Virus record (IMG/VR): IMGVR_UViG_3300009285_002253 | Location: 1 to 25,608 of that record | DNA: 25,608 nucleotides | Strand: one strand, 5' to 3' | Source: a virus | Shown: piece by piece, positions 17,201 to 24,299 of the stretch | Position numbering within the stretch: position 1 is the first letter of the stretch | How the letters are laid out: each line of letters begins with the position of its first letter | Notes under the pieces: generated by a model | What the model saw: only the letters and a program-made list of their open reading frames with translations | Databases searched by the model: none | Told to the model about the DNA's origin: nothing | Made by a program: the position numbers and the translations under genes

Positions 17201-17993
17201 TTACCGGGCTAACATCTTCCGCCGTTAAACCATATTTTCTTAATGCTTCTTCCGCCATTTGTGTAGGTTTCGCAAGAGCTAATAATGACTGACGTAGATT
17301 TGTACCTGCCTGACTTCCATCGATACCGGCATTATATAACAAACTTGCGGCGGCGGTTGCCTGTTCAATACTTATACCAAATGCATTTGCAACAGGCCCG
17401 ACATACTTCATTGTTTCGCCTAACTTCAACATCGTTGCTTGTGATCCTGAAATGGATGCTGCAAACAAATTGCTAACCCTGTCAGCTTCCTCCGCTTTTA
17501 ATTGGAATGCCGATAAATTAGATACAACAATTCTTGTGGTTTCAGCTAAATCATATTGTGTAGCGGCAGCTAAATCGAGCGTACCTTTTAATGCTCCCAT
17601 AGTTTGCTCTACATTCAAACCCGCCGATGCCAAATAATACATTGCATCGGCAGCTTCACTAGCAGAGAATACGGAAGTCTCGCCCATCTTTCTTGCATAG
17701 TTAGTCAAGATTTGCATTTCGGCAGCAGTAGCACCCATTACACTACCCGCATTAGCCATTGATTGTTCAAATTGGCCAAAGGTTTTCATTACCATATAAC
17801 CAAGCCCAACAATCGATGCACTAATACCCGTTGCTATTTTACCAAACTTCTTTAATTCGGCAGAAGATGATTTTATTTCAGCAACACTATTTTGTATAAT
17901 GTTTTTCGTTTCGCCAAACGCTTTACGCAATTCGTTAAAATTAGCGCCAATGTTTACGAATACTCCAAATGTTTTGCTACCACCTGCGCCCAT
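14238..17993 (-). CDS. Tail tape measure protein (TP901 core family)
   Basis: A 1251-residue protein with the TP901-type tape measure core at about 80-365, including phrases typical of the family (GETSVFSASEAADAMYYLA, AGIDGSQAGTNLRQ, IFDKRAAPAM). A hydrophobic alpha-helical stretch lies at about 384-450, probably the part inserted in the host membrane during DNA ejection. A long charged coiled-coil region follows (about 455-960), with clusters rich in Glu, Lys and Arg. ATG overlaps the upstream stop by one base (TAATG), and AGGAG lies about nine bases upstream. The protein fixes tail length and occupies the tail lumen. At about 0.15 nm per residue, a known rule for siphoviruses, the tail would be roughly 185 nm. 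Chaperones encoded just upstream keep it soluble. Confidence 0.95.
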   Translation of the reverse strand: MGAGGSKTFGVFVNIGANFNELRKAFGETKNIIQNSVAEIKSSSAELKKFGKIATGISASIVGLGYMVMKTFGQFEQSMANAGSVMGATAAEMQILTNYARKMGETSVFSASEAADAMYYLASAGLNVEQTMGALKGTLDLAAATQYDLAETTRIVVSNLSAFQLKAEEADRVSNLFAASISGSQATMLKLGETMKYVGPVANAFGISIEQATAAASLLYNAGIDGSQAGTNLRQSLLALAKPTQMAEEALRKYGLTAEDVSPVNNDLISIVDKLSKAGMGNKKAMGDLATIFDKRAAPAMKVLLNAGAEGFKKFEDQITGTNKATSMAAMQVDTFEGAMKILKSAIQETAIQFGTALVPVLRSVIATIQSVVQWFNAMPKGIKTAIAAIAVIAAAVLGFVGPLSLLLGMLPAITAGVGVLGTAMSALLSPVGLTIAAIAALAAGTMWLMGAEDRRMEAMAKGIQRQKESLNTQVKYQKSIKDMADEYKTLAATQNRSEEQEKRMQTIHDEMRQKYPDIISKTSDYASAVDQIALAGKKAEQELGKLSERQKTLARSEMQMNITSANKSMRESMDELEGIITDNMESNIAKVKGGISRLQYVFDKFAKVPIQSSEKILGSKTFEIKDMFPNLISDIRSGKMQVIDELNDMAAKASEMAGKVQFDIAEGKRDSDKGGAQMELAIWSQIAAKYEEAAVSANTYAQSLQTLEESQTKLKEINNKPDAKKDGGEVPLTDEEIEEQARIDEARKKANAEAAAERKAQADKQREEQRQIADAANKIGEDAAKSELERLKALGNETLEKRKAIAIAENALNMAQITKANQERIKTATEGNVELSKVEQIFNNEKETEAMRHKKEMDDIEKEFIDKAIDKQFNMLKSGEQINKDELNQFRAMLVLKMDALRANGLAFEAEYMALMGRVKEIDELFNSDDNKILKGLEDSIAIITAKMEEAKAVDNMSDWQAQAAEMTALLQTKLDTIAAMHGATSIEYLEAMRDMREHKKAIEEEMSADTKFWVDNFSGVIMSGFDGAMDSWVESGDLASIRIKDIFSDIGKSFRQMVAKMVTDFIQSKIISLLTSVISGGVGSVLPSASLFSSAVGSETRTSGAQNLHSGEGAAQVTRRNSAFYKQVAMGASGITPITKTGVHYTPKGTVVIPKRIMQSLNGGGSIIDSGTAKLHKGEGTTRGVVTAGVGNNSVVGISDSFSRNSTTAPVINLNINGAVVDDQKYWDNVFDKHIVPAINNSNKRYIGA

Positions 17994-18825
17994 TATGTTT
18001 TACTCCTATGCTTTTCAGCCAAGGCATTTAATTTCTTTCGTGCTTTTTCCGACATCTTAAAACCGGGATTGGATGTAAGTGCGAATATCATATTTAGTCC
18101 TTCCTCTGGATTCTTGAATACGTTTTTATTATCCCGCACTTCCATTTTTTTTGTTGTATTCTTTTGGATATTGACATTGTGAGTAACACCGTTGTCTTTC
18201 GATGTTGCGCTATCGTATCTTTCCTTGTCTATATCGCTTATTTCTTTTGCGCCATTTTGCAATACTTTAATTTGGTATACATCCAAATCCAGTATATCAT
18301 TCAATGTCCATCCGTATACGGCAGCGAAATTATGTATAACACCTTGATATGTTAGATTCCGTTCTGCGTTTGTTGGAGTAGATTCGGAATTCTGCTTTTT
18401 GTCATCTTCTCCAACCCGGTAAAAAAATCATTCACATCCATTACTAATTCTACGGCAGCGCTTAATACGCCAAGTGTGAATATTTCAAGACATTTTTCTT
18501 GTGTCATATCAGGGTGCATTTTTTTTAATGCAAGGTGTACAATTTCGGCAGAAGCATCCAACATTTCTTTTTTCCATTCCGTTGCACCTGTAGGTTTTGC
18601 CACATCAATTTCAGATGCGGCAGCTTCGTCAAAAAATATATTAACCAATTCTTCCAAATGCGGAATATCCCGCATAGGGGAAGGTGTTAAATGGAATGTT
18701 CGTATATCTTCTGTACCGTCATCTTTCATGCCGATCAAAAATTCAATCTTCGCACCATAACCCAAAACTTTTTTGATTACATCTGTTTTGGTTGGTAATT
18801 GTTGTGTATCGCTTGCATCATTCAT
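17993..18825 (-). CDS. Tail assembly chaperone, frameshifted long form (GT-type fusion)
   Basis: Reading 135 codons from ATG 18825 to the heptamer T TTT TTT (18427-18421), slipping back one base, then reading 142 codons to the stop at 17993 gives a 277-residue fusion. The -1 frame is open throughout this interval. The junction region encodes YGWTLNDILDLDVYQ, the conserved pattern of T-type tail chaperone extensions. The extension binds tail tube protein and the G part binds the tape measure in lambda-like systems. The downstream segment lacks its own ATG or clear ribosome site; its nearest start would be TTG 18304. Gene order (tube, chaperones, tape measure) is the standard one. Confidence 0.85.
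18352..18825 (-). CDS. Tail assembly chaperone, short form (G-type)
   Basis: The product is 157 residues. ATG at 18825-18823 has GGAG nine bases upstream; a TTG five codons earlier overlaps that ribosome site and is less likely. The C-terminal region (MTQEKCLEIFTLGVLSAAVE) is helical, as expected for chaperones of the tape measure. The protein would be made from the unshifted frame and is needed in excess over the frameshifted form. It stands behind a strong hairpin that follows the tube gene, which should keep its mRNA level below that of the abundant tube protein. It is not part of the finished virion in known relatives. Confidence 0.8.
   Translation of the reverse strand: MNDASDTQQLPTKTDVIKKVLGYGAKIEFLIGMKDDGTEDIRTFHLTPSPMRDIPHLEELVNIFFDEAAASEIDVAKPTGATEWKKEMLDASAEIVHLALKKMHPDMTQEKCLEIFTLGVLSAAVELVMDVNDFFTGLEKMTKSRIPNLLQQTQNGI
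18421..18427 (-). promoter_or_regulatory. Programmed -1 ribosomal frameshift site T TTT TTT
   Basis: On the minus strand the codons are GAT TTT TTT ACC, so the seven T bases have the X XXY YYZ phase needed for slippage by two tRNAs. The shifted frame is open for 142 codons into the tape-measure start. No strong downstream stem-loop was seen by eye. Confidence 0.85.
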
Positions 18826-18867
18826 TTTGAAAAACTCCAAATATATAATTGCCTGTTATTAAAATTT

Positions 18868-18920
18868 GCGGATAGTGTGTTTCGGGAAACAGGGCAAAAA
18901 CCCGAAACACAACTACCCGC
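18868..18920 (-). terminator. Strong hairpin terminator between tube and chaperone genes
   Basis: TGTGTTTCGGG (18876-18886) pairs perfectly with CCCGAAACACA (18901-18911) over 11 base pairs. It continues beyond a one-base bulge with TAG/CTA, and beyond a mismatch with GCGG/CCGC, around a 14-base loop. On the minus strand it is followed by AAATTTTAATAA. It may act as a partial terminator or as an mRNA-protecting hairpin that raises tube over chaperone expression. Confidence 0.7.
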
Positions 18921-18925
18921 ATTTA

Positions 18926-18954
18926 TTGGTTGCTGTTTTTACGCAGCTAACCAA
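18926..18954 (-). terminator. Second hairpin directly after the tail tube stop
   Basis: TTGGTTGCTG (18926-18935) pairs with CAGCTAACCAA (18944-18954), leaving a single unpaired T and an eight-base loop. It begins two bases after the tube stop codon and stands in tandem with the larger hairpin at 18868-18920. There is no T-run, so 3'-end protection of the tube mRNA is as likely as termination. Confidence 0.5.
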
Positions 18955-18956
18955 AT

Positions 18957-19409
18957 TTAACTAACGTCGCCAAGGTCAATTGTGGCAACAACACCGTCTG
19001 TGTCAGCTTCAATACCGAAATCGAAATTCGGAATAACATGCGAATCGCGCACAAATTGCAAAGACAATTTTGTACTACGCACTTTCGGAAATGTGATAGT
19101 AAATGATATACCATCGGTAATAAGTGTCAATACCATTGCGAAGCTACCGGGTTTCGATGCGTTATTTATTTCCATCGATGAACCTGTCAGAGTGCCGCCA
19201 AGAATTGTTTCAAATGCGTATGCATTCAAATCGGCAAACTCCGCATTGCCTGTAATTTCGCCGGTATGTGTCCGAATATCGGCAGGATACAATGAGCTTC
19301 CGCAACGCAACATTGCAGTCTCAAAAGAGAAATCAAGAGACAAACCTTGCAAACATCCGAATGTCTGATTTCTGTAGGTCAATTCGCAAATACCAAATTG
19401 AAAGGCCAT
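18957..19409 (-). CDS. Major tail tube protein
   Basis: A 150-residue, beta-rich protein in the standard tube position, after the tail terminator and before the tail chaperones and tape measure. ATG at 19409 has AGGAG nine bases upstream, one of the best ribosome sites in the window. Two strong hairpins follow, in keeping with high expression. The sequence shows alternating beta-strand patterns such as TGEITGNAEFADLNAYAFE, common in tube proteins in which a beta sandwich forms the ring. It polymerises as hexamer rings around the tape measure. Identification is by position, length and fold pattern; no signature motif exists. Confidence 0.8.
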   Translation of the reverse strand: MAFQFGICELTYRNQTFGCLQGLSLDFSFETAMLRCGSSLYPADIRTHTGEITGNAEFADLNAYAFETILGGTLTGSSMEINNASKPGSFAMVLTLITDGISFTITFPKVRSTKLSLQFVRDSHVIPNFDFGIEADTDGVVATIDLGDVS

Positions 19410-19451
19410 TTTGTTATTCTCCTGAAAATGGAATTGTGTATATATTGTTAT

Positions 19452-19916
19452 TTAGGTACAAACCAAAGTTTCGTTGCCGCAAACCATACGGTACATTATC
19501 GTCATCGTGTATGCTTGTATTTCAGCATCATAAATTCCAACACCATTTAATCTTTGTATAGTCCTGCAACGCAAATTTTTTGTTGAATAAAAATTCAAAT
19601 TACTTTTGTTCATTAGATAATCAATTCTCGCCGCTATCGAATCCCTTACATCCGGTGCTGCCGATACTTTTTCCGGCACCGTTACAACAATATCTAATGA
19701 GTATTCGCCACTTGGCAAGTTTATCATTTGTGTTGAAAAATCAGCTTGAAAATTTATTGCAGTATTTGTTGCAGCGGGTATTCCGTACTTCACCCCTATA
19801 TTATCAGAGCTATCGATATATTGCATTATGCTTAAAATGCCGGTAGTAATTACCGCATCATCGTCAATCAATGCATCATGCACAGCTTCATGTATTGCAA
19901 TTATTTTCGATTCCAT
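19452..19916 (-). CDS. Tail terminator/tail completion protein
   Basis: A 154-residue protein between the HK97 gp10-like gene and the tail tube gene, the usual site of tail terminator (gpU or DUF3168-type) proteins. These cap the tube and join it to the head. The N-terminal helix (ESKIIAIHEAVHDALIDDD) followed by beta strands (SLDIVVTVPE and a C-terminal TMTIMYRMVC) resembles this family, whose members begin with 'AI..aL..d' type helices. ATG at 19916 has a weak GGAT upstream, and the gene lies six bases after its predecessor, so it is probably translated by coupling. The C-terminus has three Cys close together, which is unremarkable in a cytosolic protein. Confidence 0.65.
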   Translation of the reverse strand: MESKIIAIHEAVHDALIDDDAVITTGILSIMQYIDSSDNIGVKYGIPAATNTAINFQADFSTQMINLPSGEYSLDIVVTVPEKVSAAPDVRDSIAARIDYLMNKSNLNFYSTKNLRCRTIQRLNGVGIYDAEIQAYTMTIMYRMVCGNETLVCT

Positions 19917-19922
19917 TTTGTG

Positions 19923-20336
19923 TTATCCGAAAATTGTGAATAACTTCGCGGTTGTGATATTGAAAATCTGTTGTATCTCTGCCTGTTTATCTTCAAGCGC
20001 ATCATCCATAAATGGCCTAGCTTCCATGTATACAGTACCTTCGTGTACATATATACCATAAAAAACAGTTGCGCCAGTACCTACCCTGCCAGATGCGAAA
20101 TTATCATTACCTAATGGCATTATTTCGTGTGTTACAGATTGACGCAATACACCTGTATCGAATGGTGGATGATAATAGCCACCCGATCTAATCAATTCTT
20201 TTGCACGACCTTCGACAATTATACAAGTTGATTTAATTGCAACCTGAAAAACATTTGGCGTTTGTTCAATGATTTTAGTTACTGTCCTAATCAATTTATC
20301 GGCACCAACCAATGATATACTCATTCCACTAAACAT
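19923..20336 (-). CDS. HK97 gp10-like head-tail joining protein
   Basis: The start is placed at ATG 20336, preceded by GAAGGA with a seven-base gap. This gives 137 residues and an eight-base overlap with the upstream gene. A longer reading from 20390 has no ribosome site, and ATG at 20324 is a close alternative. The family hallmark is clear in PPFDTGVLRQSVTHE and FYGIYVHEGT, followed by ARPFMDDAL, as in HK97 gp10 and relatives ('P.dTG.Lr.S', 'Y..yvEfGT', 'PFl.pAl'). The protein belongs to the neck between portal and tail in siphoviruses. Confidence 0.85.
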   Translation of the reverse strand: MFSGMSISLVGADKLIRTVTKIIEQTPNVFQVAIKSTCIIVEGRAKELIRSGGYYHPPFDTGVLRQSVTHEIMPLGNDNFASGRVGTGATVFYGIYVHEGTVYMEARPFMDDALEDKQAEIQQIFNITTAKLFTIFG

Positions 20337-20682
20337 CTGACATTCCTTCCACTCTGCTGCAATACATTTGGTAATGATTCGTTGTAACACCGCCCGGATT
20401 TTTTTCTACAAAATCAATTTTGTAATAAACATTAGATTTTGTTCTTATATAATATCCATTTTCTACCGTTGCGCTTGACAAAGAAAAAATCAAATGTGTA
20501 GACGTTGCATAAATACCGGAACCAGCAACAAATTGATTACCTTTATTTTGTGTTATTCGTACATAAATATCCGATTGCACAACTGATTCTATTTTTATTT
20601 TCGCACCTGTAGAAGTTCTCGTATTTGTGTTGTATGTAACAACATCCACAAGAGTATTCAAATATTTTTCTATGCTAGTCAT
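20329..20682 (-). CDS. Head-tail stopper/joining protein (SPP1 gp16-like)
   Basis: A 117-residue protein whose ATG overlaps the preceding stop by four bases (ATGA), so it is translated by coupling. It lies between a connector and an HK97 gp10-like gene, the standard place for the stopper protein that plugs the portal until the tail joins. The C-terminal part is beta-rich (YYIRTKSNVYYKIDFVEK followed by NHYQMYCSRVE), as in stopper proteins ('g..Y.I.....' then a final strand). Length also fits (about 100-120 residues). There is no membrane segment. Family membership is inferred from order and fold pattern rather than from strict motifs. Confidence 0.65.
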   Translation of the reverse strand: MTSIEKYLNTLVDVVTYNTNTRTSTGAKIKIESVVQSDIYVRITQNKGNQFVAGSGIYATSTHLIFSLSSATVENGYYIRTKSNVYYKIDFVEKNPGGVTTNHYQMYCSRVEGMSDV

Positions 20683-21323
20683 ACGGAAATCGCATATTTG
20701 CGTTTCAAAGTTTTCAATTGCATGGATAACATTGTATCAAACACATTACCCATTGCTGATATTCCTAAATCGTATGATTCGGAATAATCACCTATCTTTA
20801 CAGATTTCAAATTGCTTGCCGTTGTACCGATCATACCCGGATTTTTCAAAAGTTGCGCCATAATCGCATTTGCAAAATTTTGTATATCATCCGGCACAGT
20901 TGCATATCCGTATGTATATTCAACTTTTACGGCATTTAAACCAACTGCGAAATAACTATTGAAAATTGTGGTGTAATCAGTTTCATACGCGCTAATGGCG
21001 TTATTTAATTCTATGATACCTGCTTCCAAATCAACAATGTAATCCGTAGCGGCAAACAACACAGGTGTTACATTATTGTCATTGTATAGCGCCGTTATTT
21101 CTATGATCGGGCAATTATCCAATATAATAACGCTTTGGAATGATTTTTTTATCGTTATATATTCAGTTATCGAATGTTGATTAAATCCTTTATGATTTAT
21201 CGCATTGTCGATACATGAATTAACAAACCGCTTTACAGCATCGGATATGGCAGATGCTTCAATAGCACCATCCATAAGGTTTGCAACCTCTGTAACGCTG
21301 CCATAAAAAAAATCTTGTTCCAT
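20679..21323 (-). CDS. Head-tail connector/adaptor protein (gp6/gp15-like)
   Basis: A 214-residue protein with the features of phage adaptor proteins that dock to the portal. An N-terminal helical region of about 45 residues is followed by a beta part, with a segment around FNQHSITEYI and strands IILDNCPIIEITALYND. Then come VKVEYTYGYATVPDDIQNF and a helix. 'Y..GYa.vP.di..A' is the common signature in HK97 gp6 and SPP1 gp15 relatives. The C-terminal helix is longer than usual. ATG at 21323 has AAGGTG five bases upstream, the same ribosome site as two other genes in this region. The gene starts the head-tail module in the transcription direction. Confidence 0.8.
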   Translation of the reverse strand: MEQDFFYGSVTEVANLMDGAIEASAISDAVKRFVNSCIDNAINHKGFNQHSITEYITIKKSFQSVIILDNCPIIEITALYNDNNVTPVLFAATDYIVDLEAGIIELNNAISAYETDYTTIFNSYFAVGLNAVKVEYTYGYATVPDDIQNFANAIMAQLLKNPGMIGTTASNLKSVKIGDYSESYDLGISAMGNVFDTMLSMQLKTLKRKYAISV

Positions 21324-21371
21324 TATCGCACCTTGTTATTTAATTCAAACACATTTATTCGAAATATTATG

Positions 21372-21728
21372 TTATCGCTCACGTATTGTATCAGGGTTCA
21401 ATATTCTCAAAGAATCTTGTTCAGCTTTTATTCTCGCAGCTTCCCTTGTCTTTACTGTTTCAATGATCGGGTTTACTATCGCCCTTTCAGAAGTATTCAT
21501 TTTTTCGATAGCATCAATATTCCTGCGCTTGACAACTTCGGCAGCTTCGGATAAATGATTTTTTGTTGCTTCCAAAAGTTTGTCATCCAACCATTTTTGA
21601 TAATCAACACCATGCGCTTGTAACATTATTGATTGCTGCGCGGTTGTCAGTGTTACAGATACCGATTGCGCATTCATATTTATAACACACATGATAAGCA
21701 AAACAAATGTAATTAGTAGTGTTTTCAT
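21372..21728 (-). CDS. Exported small helical protein with signal peptide
   Basis: A 118-residue protein with a classic Sec signal peptide (MKTLLITFVLLIMCVINMNA, cut before Gln21), the pattern common in Bacteroidota. The mature part of 98 residues is helical and charged, with many Lys, Glu and Arg (YQKWLDDKLLEATKNHLSE, REAARIKAEQDSLRILN). It contains no Cys. ATG has AAGGA about ten bases upstream. It sits between the 61-residue membrane peptide and the head-tail connector, so it is in the same operon as virion genes. An exported helical protein could be a spanin-like lysis protein, a superinfection exclusion factor or a periplasmic chaperone, but there is no motif to decide. Confidence 0.7.
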   Translation of the reverse strand: MKTLLITFVLLIMCVINMNAQSVSVTLTTAQQSIMLQAHGVDYQKWLDDKLLEATKNHLSEAAEVVKRRNIDAIEKMNTSERAIVNPIIETVKTREAARIKAEQDSLRILNPDTIRER

Positions 21729-21770
21729 TTTTGTGTATCCTTTTATTTGTATGTTTGTATATTGAAACGT

Positions 21771-21956
21771 TTAGAAATATTTGTTTATCTCTAATTCTGC
21801 GCTATAAGGAAAGTCCATGGTGAACGCTCCCGCCGTTTGCGCCTGCGCGGTTTGACCGAAAGGAGCTTGCGCTCCGAATATCGCGGCTACGATAAGGACA
21901 AATAGGCCGATCCATTTCACGGCGGTCCAAAGTGTTTTTTTATCTGCTGGTGTCAT
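21771..21956 (-). CDS. Small single-span membrane protein, 61 aa
   Basis: The N-terminal basic segment (MTPADKKTLWTAVKW) is followed by a single membrane span of about 18 residues (IGLFVLIVAAIFGAQAPF) and a polar C-terminal tail of about 28 residues. The positive-inside rule suggests N-in, C-out. The base composition is higher in GC than in the flanking genes, like the tip of the fibre gene just upstream, so the two may have been acquired together. ATG at 21956 is preceded by AAGGAAATGACGCC; the spacing is rather long. Candidate roles are small holin or fibre-linked membrane factor; neither is shown by sequence. Confidence 0.65.
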   Translation of the reverse strand: MTPADKKTLWTAVKWIGLFVLIVAAIFGAQAPFGQTAQAQTAGAFTMDFPYSAELEINKYF

Positions 21957-22500
21957 GGCGTCATTTCCTTATTCTGATGTATGATAGCTTTCGTCCGTTG
22001 TCTCCGTAAATCGTGAGCGTGTTCGCCGCGAAGACATTGCTCCACGGGTGTATCGTGGGCGCTGTCGTGCCGCCGATGTACGATACCGCGATCACGTCCG
22101 TAGGCAGTACTCCCGTTACAGTCACGGTGATGGAGTCGCCAGCGTCCGCCGTAACTTGAGCCGCGAGCGTTTGCCCGTTTGGATTAAGTACGCCCGAGGT
22201 GTCGTCTATGGCCTCGGTGTACACAAGAGGCGTTTTCACAGCCACTTTTGCCTTGATCGTGGAATCACTTATGAGGTTACCGGCAAGTTCCAGTCTGTTT
22301 GCCGGATCAATTATACCAATTCCGAACGCCCCCCACGGAGTCAAATGCATATCCGTAACGCTCCCCCCTACGCCGTGTTTCCAGTATTGGCCGGATAGAG
22401 AGTTAAACGATAACTTGTTGCTAGTCACGTATTGCATACCCACGCTCGTGCTGGTGCCAACATAGCTGCTCGAAAGCAGGAACGTCCCTGCATCAAATAT
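21790..22500. other. GC-rich island covering fibre tip and 61-aa gene
   Basis: Counting by hand, bases 22021-22200 are about 61% G+C and 21841-21900 about 58%, against about 35% at 23041-23100. The shift covers roughly the last 180 codons of the fibre gene and the whole 61-residue gene. It fades towards 22500 on one side and ends near 21790 on the other. This is typical of horizontal replacement of a receptor-binding segment. Confidence 0.75.
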
Positions 22501-24255
22501 AGTTGCATTCATATTTGCCGCGACAATATTTCCTGCAACGTACAACTCACTCAACATTGTCACTGGTTTATATATAGTTATCGAATCTCTTTTAAGCGTA
22601 GCACCCGGCGCAAATAAGATACTATCTTGATTTATATACACGCTGCCATTGACCGACAAACTATATGCGGGCAGGTCATAATTGATACCAAAATTACCTT
22701 TCTCACTGAATGTTAAATCATATGAGCCATTATTTACTTTAAAAAATGCTCTATTATTCAAATAACCATTTCTCTTTTCGGTATCACCTACATAAAGACT
22801 GGTGCTGCCGCTAGAAATGTCATATGGATTATCTGAATAAATTGCCGTGTAATTGCCGGAATCTGCGGGATTGGTGCGGTAAAAATACATTTGCGTATAA
22901 CTGGGCGCTTTCAAGTTCATATATGTTATCGAATTAAATGCCGCAGGATCAAATGATAAAAATTCATAGGCATCTTTTCTGAAACTAAATTCACTGCCTA
23001 TTTTTTTCAATGCAAAAGTTGACCCCAATTTCAATGAATCAATTGCTATATATTTTGCGGTTACCGTACTATCAATTTTCAAGTTGCCCGCAATTTCAGT
23101 TTTATTCGCAGGGTTCAATACTCCAATACCTAATTTACCATCTTTTGTTAATGTCACATCATCAGCATCGCCCGCTATATTATTCGCCGATAATATAACT
23201 TTTCTCGCACCCAATTCTGAACCAAACAAACCCACTCCTCCATTAGGCGCAGCAGCATCACTACCAACAATATCAAGACGTGTTGCCGTTGAATATAGAA
23301 AATTACCATCCCATCCGTCACCCAACATCATAACAAAAAATGAATTTTTTCTTGCAAAATCTATTTGTTCATTGGTCAATTGCATTTGTGTATGCCAAGG
23401 AGTAACGAAGTCTTTTATATTAACACGGTAACTACCATCGGCACCAGACATTGTTACCACCGAATATGCTGTGTCGGGCACTTCCGCAAAACCTATTTGC
23501 GGCAATACTATATAATCAAACATACCGCCATTCGCAGATACCCAACCATTGGCATCAATTCTAAATGCCAAAGAATCATCAACATTTTTTGGTACTATCA
23601 CATCATAATTGCCATCTGTATACCTATTCCAACTGCCAGAGTTTGCAATCTCTGTTTCCAATGTATCAATTTTCAAAAGTAAATATCTAGCAATTGAATC
23701 TGCTATAAAAATAGAATCACCATACGCATGGCTTAACGCTGCTGACAATGAAACAAGATCAAGTGTTATTCTTTTTGGAAATGTTGTAGAATTGATTGTA
23801 AAGTATTGCGATAATTCCAATGAATCAAATGCATAAGTATTGCCAAACGAATCTTTAATCTGCAATACCGGCACAGCTATTATATATTGTGTAGCAAGTG
23901 CCGTTGCTCTTGTATATGATTCAAGCGACATTGTTGCGACATTGCCTATAATAACATCAACGGGTTTTTCAAAGCCCAACACATCCGGTCCTTGCAGTGT
24001 TACCGTTGAATTGCGCCAAACCTTAAAGCGTATATACCCATTCGTGTTGCTTGTATCGCATCTTTTTGGATATGCAATAAGGCCATTCGATAATTTTGTT
24101 TTAACAACACACAATGCCGCATTTCTTGCCGGTTGCAAATCTTGGCCATACACATAGCCATATAATATGCATGAATCTGCGGGATTCAATTGCGCGTATC
24201 CGTTATTAAACAAAAAAACGAATAACAAAAAATATATATAACTGATTTTATTCAA
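21961..24255 (-). CDS. Exported tail fibre-like protein, 764 aa
   Basis: The best start is TTG at 24255, since AGGTG lies five bases upstream, exactly as for two neighbouring genes. It yields a complete signal peptide (MNKISYIYFLLFVFLFNNGYA, cut before Gln22). After it comes a domain (about 30-115) resembling carboxypeptidase-regulatory or prealbumin folds (ILYGYVYGQDLQPARNAAL). Helices near 185-205 follow. The C-terminal half has three related modules with G..GIG...PAN...E.AGN, at about 373-391, 520-538 (weaker) and 642-660, a pattern common in phage fibres and metagenomic fibre proteins. Copies one and three also share DST..AK. The last 180 codons are GC-rich. Location inside the virion operon suggests a receptor-binding fibre; the signal peptide is unexpected. 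Confidence 0.65.
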   Translation of the reverse strand: MNKISYIYFLLFVFLFNNGYAQLNPADSCILYGYVYGQDLQPARNAALCVVKTKLSNGLIAYPKRCDTSNTNGYIRFKVWRNSTVTLQGPDVLGFEKPVDVIIGNVATMSLESYTRATALATQYIIAVPVLQIKDSFGNTYAFDSLELSQYFTINSTTFPKRITLDLVSLSAALSHAYGDSIFIADSIARYLLLKIDTLETEIANSGSWNRYTDGNYDVIVPKNVDDSLAFRIDANGWVSANGGMFDYIVLPQIGFAEVPDTAYSVVTMSGADGSYRVNIKDFVTPWHTQMQLTNEQIDFARKNSFFVMMLGDGWDGNFLYSTATRLDIVGSDAAAPNGGVGLFGSELGARKVILSANNIAGDADDVTLTKDGKLGIGVLNPANKTEIAGNLKIDSTVTAKYIAIDSLKLGSTFALKKIGSEFSFRKDAYEFLSFDPAAFNSITYMNLKAPSYTQMYFYRTNPADSGNYTAIYSDNPYDISSGSTSLYVGDTEKRNGYLNNRAFFKVNNGSYDLTFSEKGNFGINYDLPAYSLSVNGSVYINQDSILFAPGATLKRDSITIYKPVTMLSELYVAGNIVAANMNATIFDAGTFLLSSSYVGTSTSVGMQYVTSNKLSFNSLSGQYWKHGVGGSVTDMHLTPWGAFGIGIIDPANRLELAGNLISDSTIKAKVAVKTPLVYTEAIDDTSGVLNPNGQTLAAQVTADAGDSITVTVTGVLPTDVIAVSYIGGTTAPTIHPWSNVFAANTLTIYGDNGRKLSYIRIRK

Positions 24256-24299
24256 CGTCGCACCTGTCAAAAATTCAAAAGTTAGAATTGTTTTGTTTA

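Noticed and set aside
17993-18304. Separate gene starting at TTG 18304 for the segment before the tape measure
   Set aside because: No ribosome site precedes this TTG and the -1 frame is open upstream to the T-run, including conserved residues before the TTG; it is the frameshift extension of the tail chaperone.
18400-18414. A-run (ACA AAA AGC) in the chaperone gene as an alternative slippery site
   Set aside because: The phase does not give X XXY YYZ, unlike T TTT TTT at 18421-18427.
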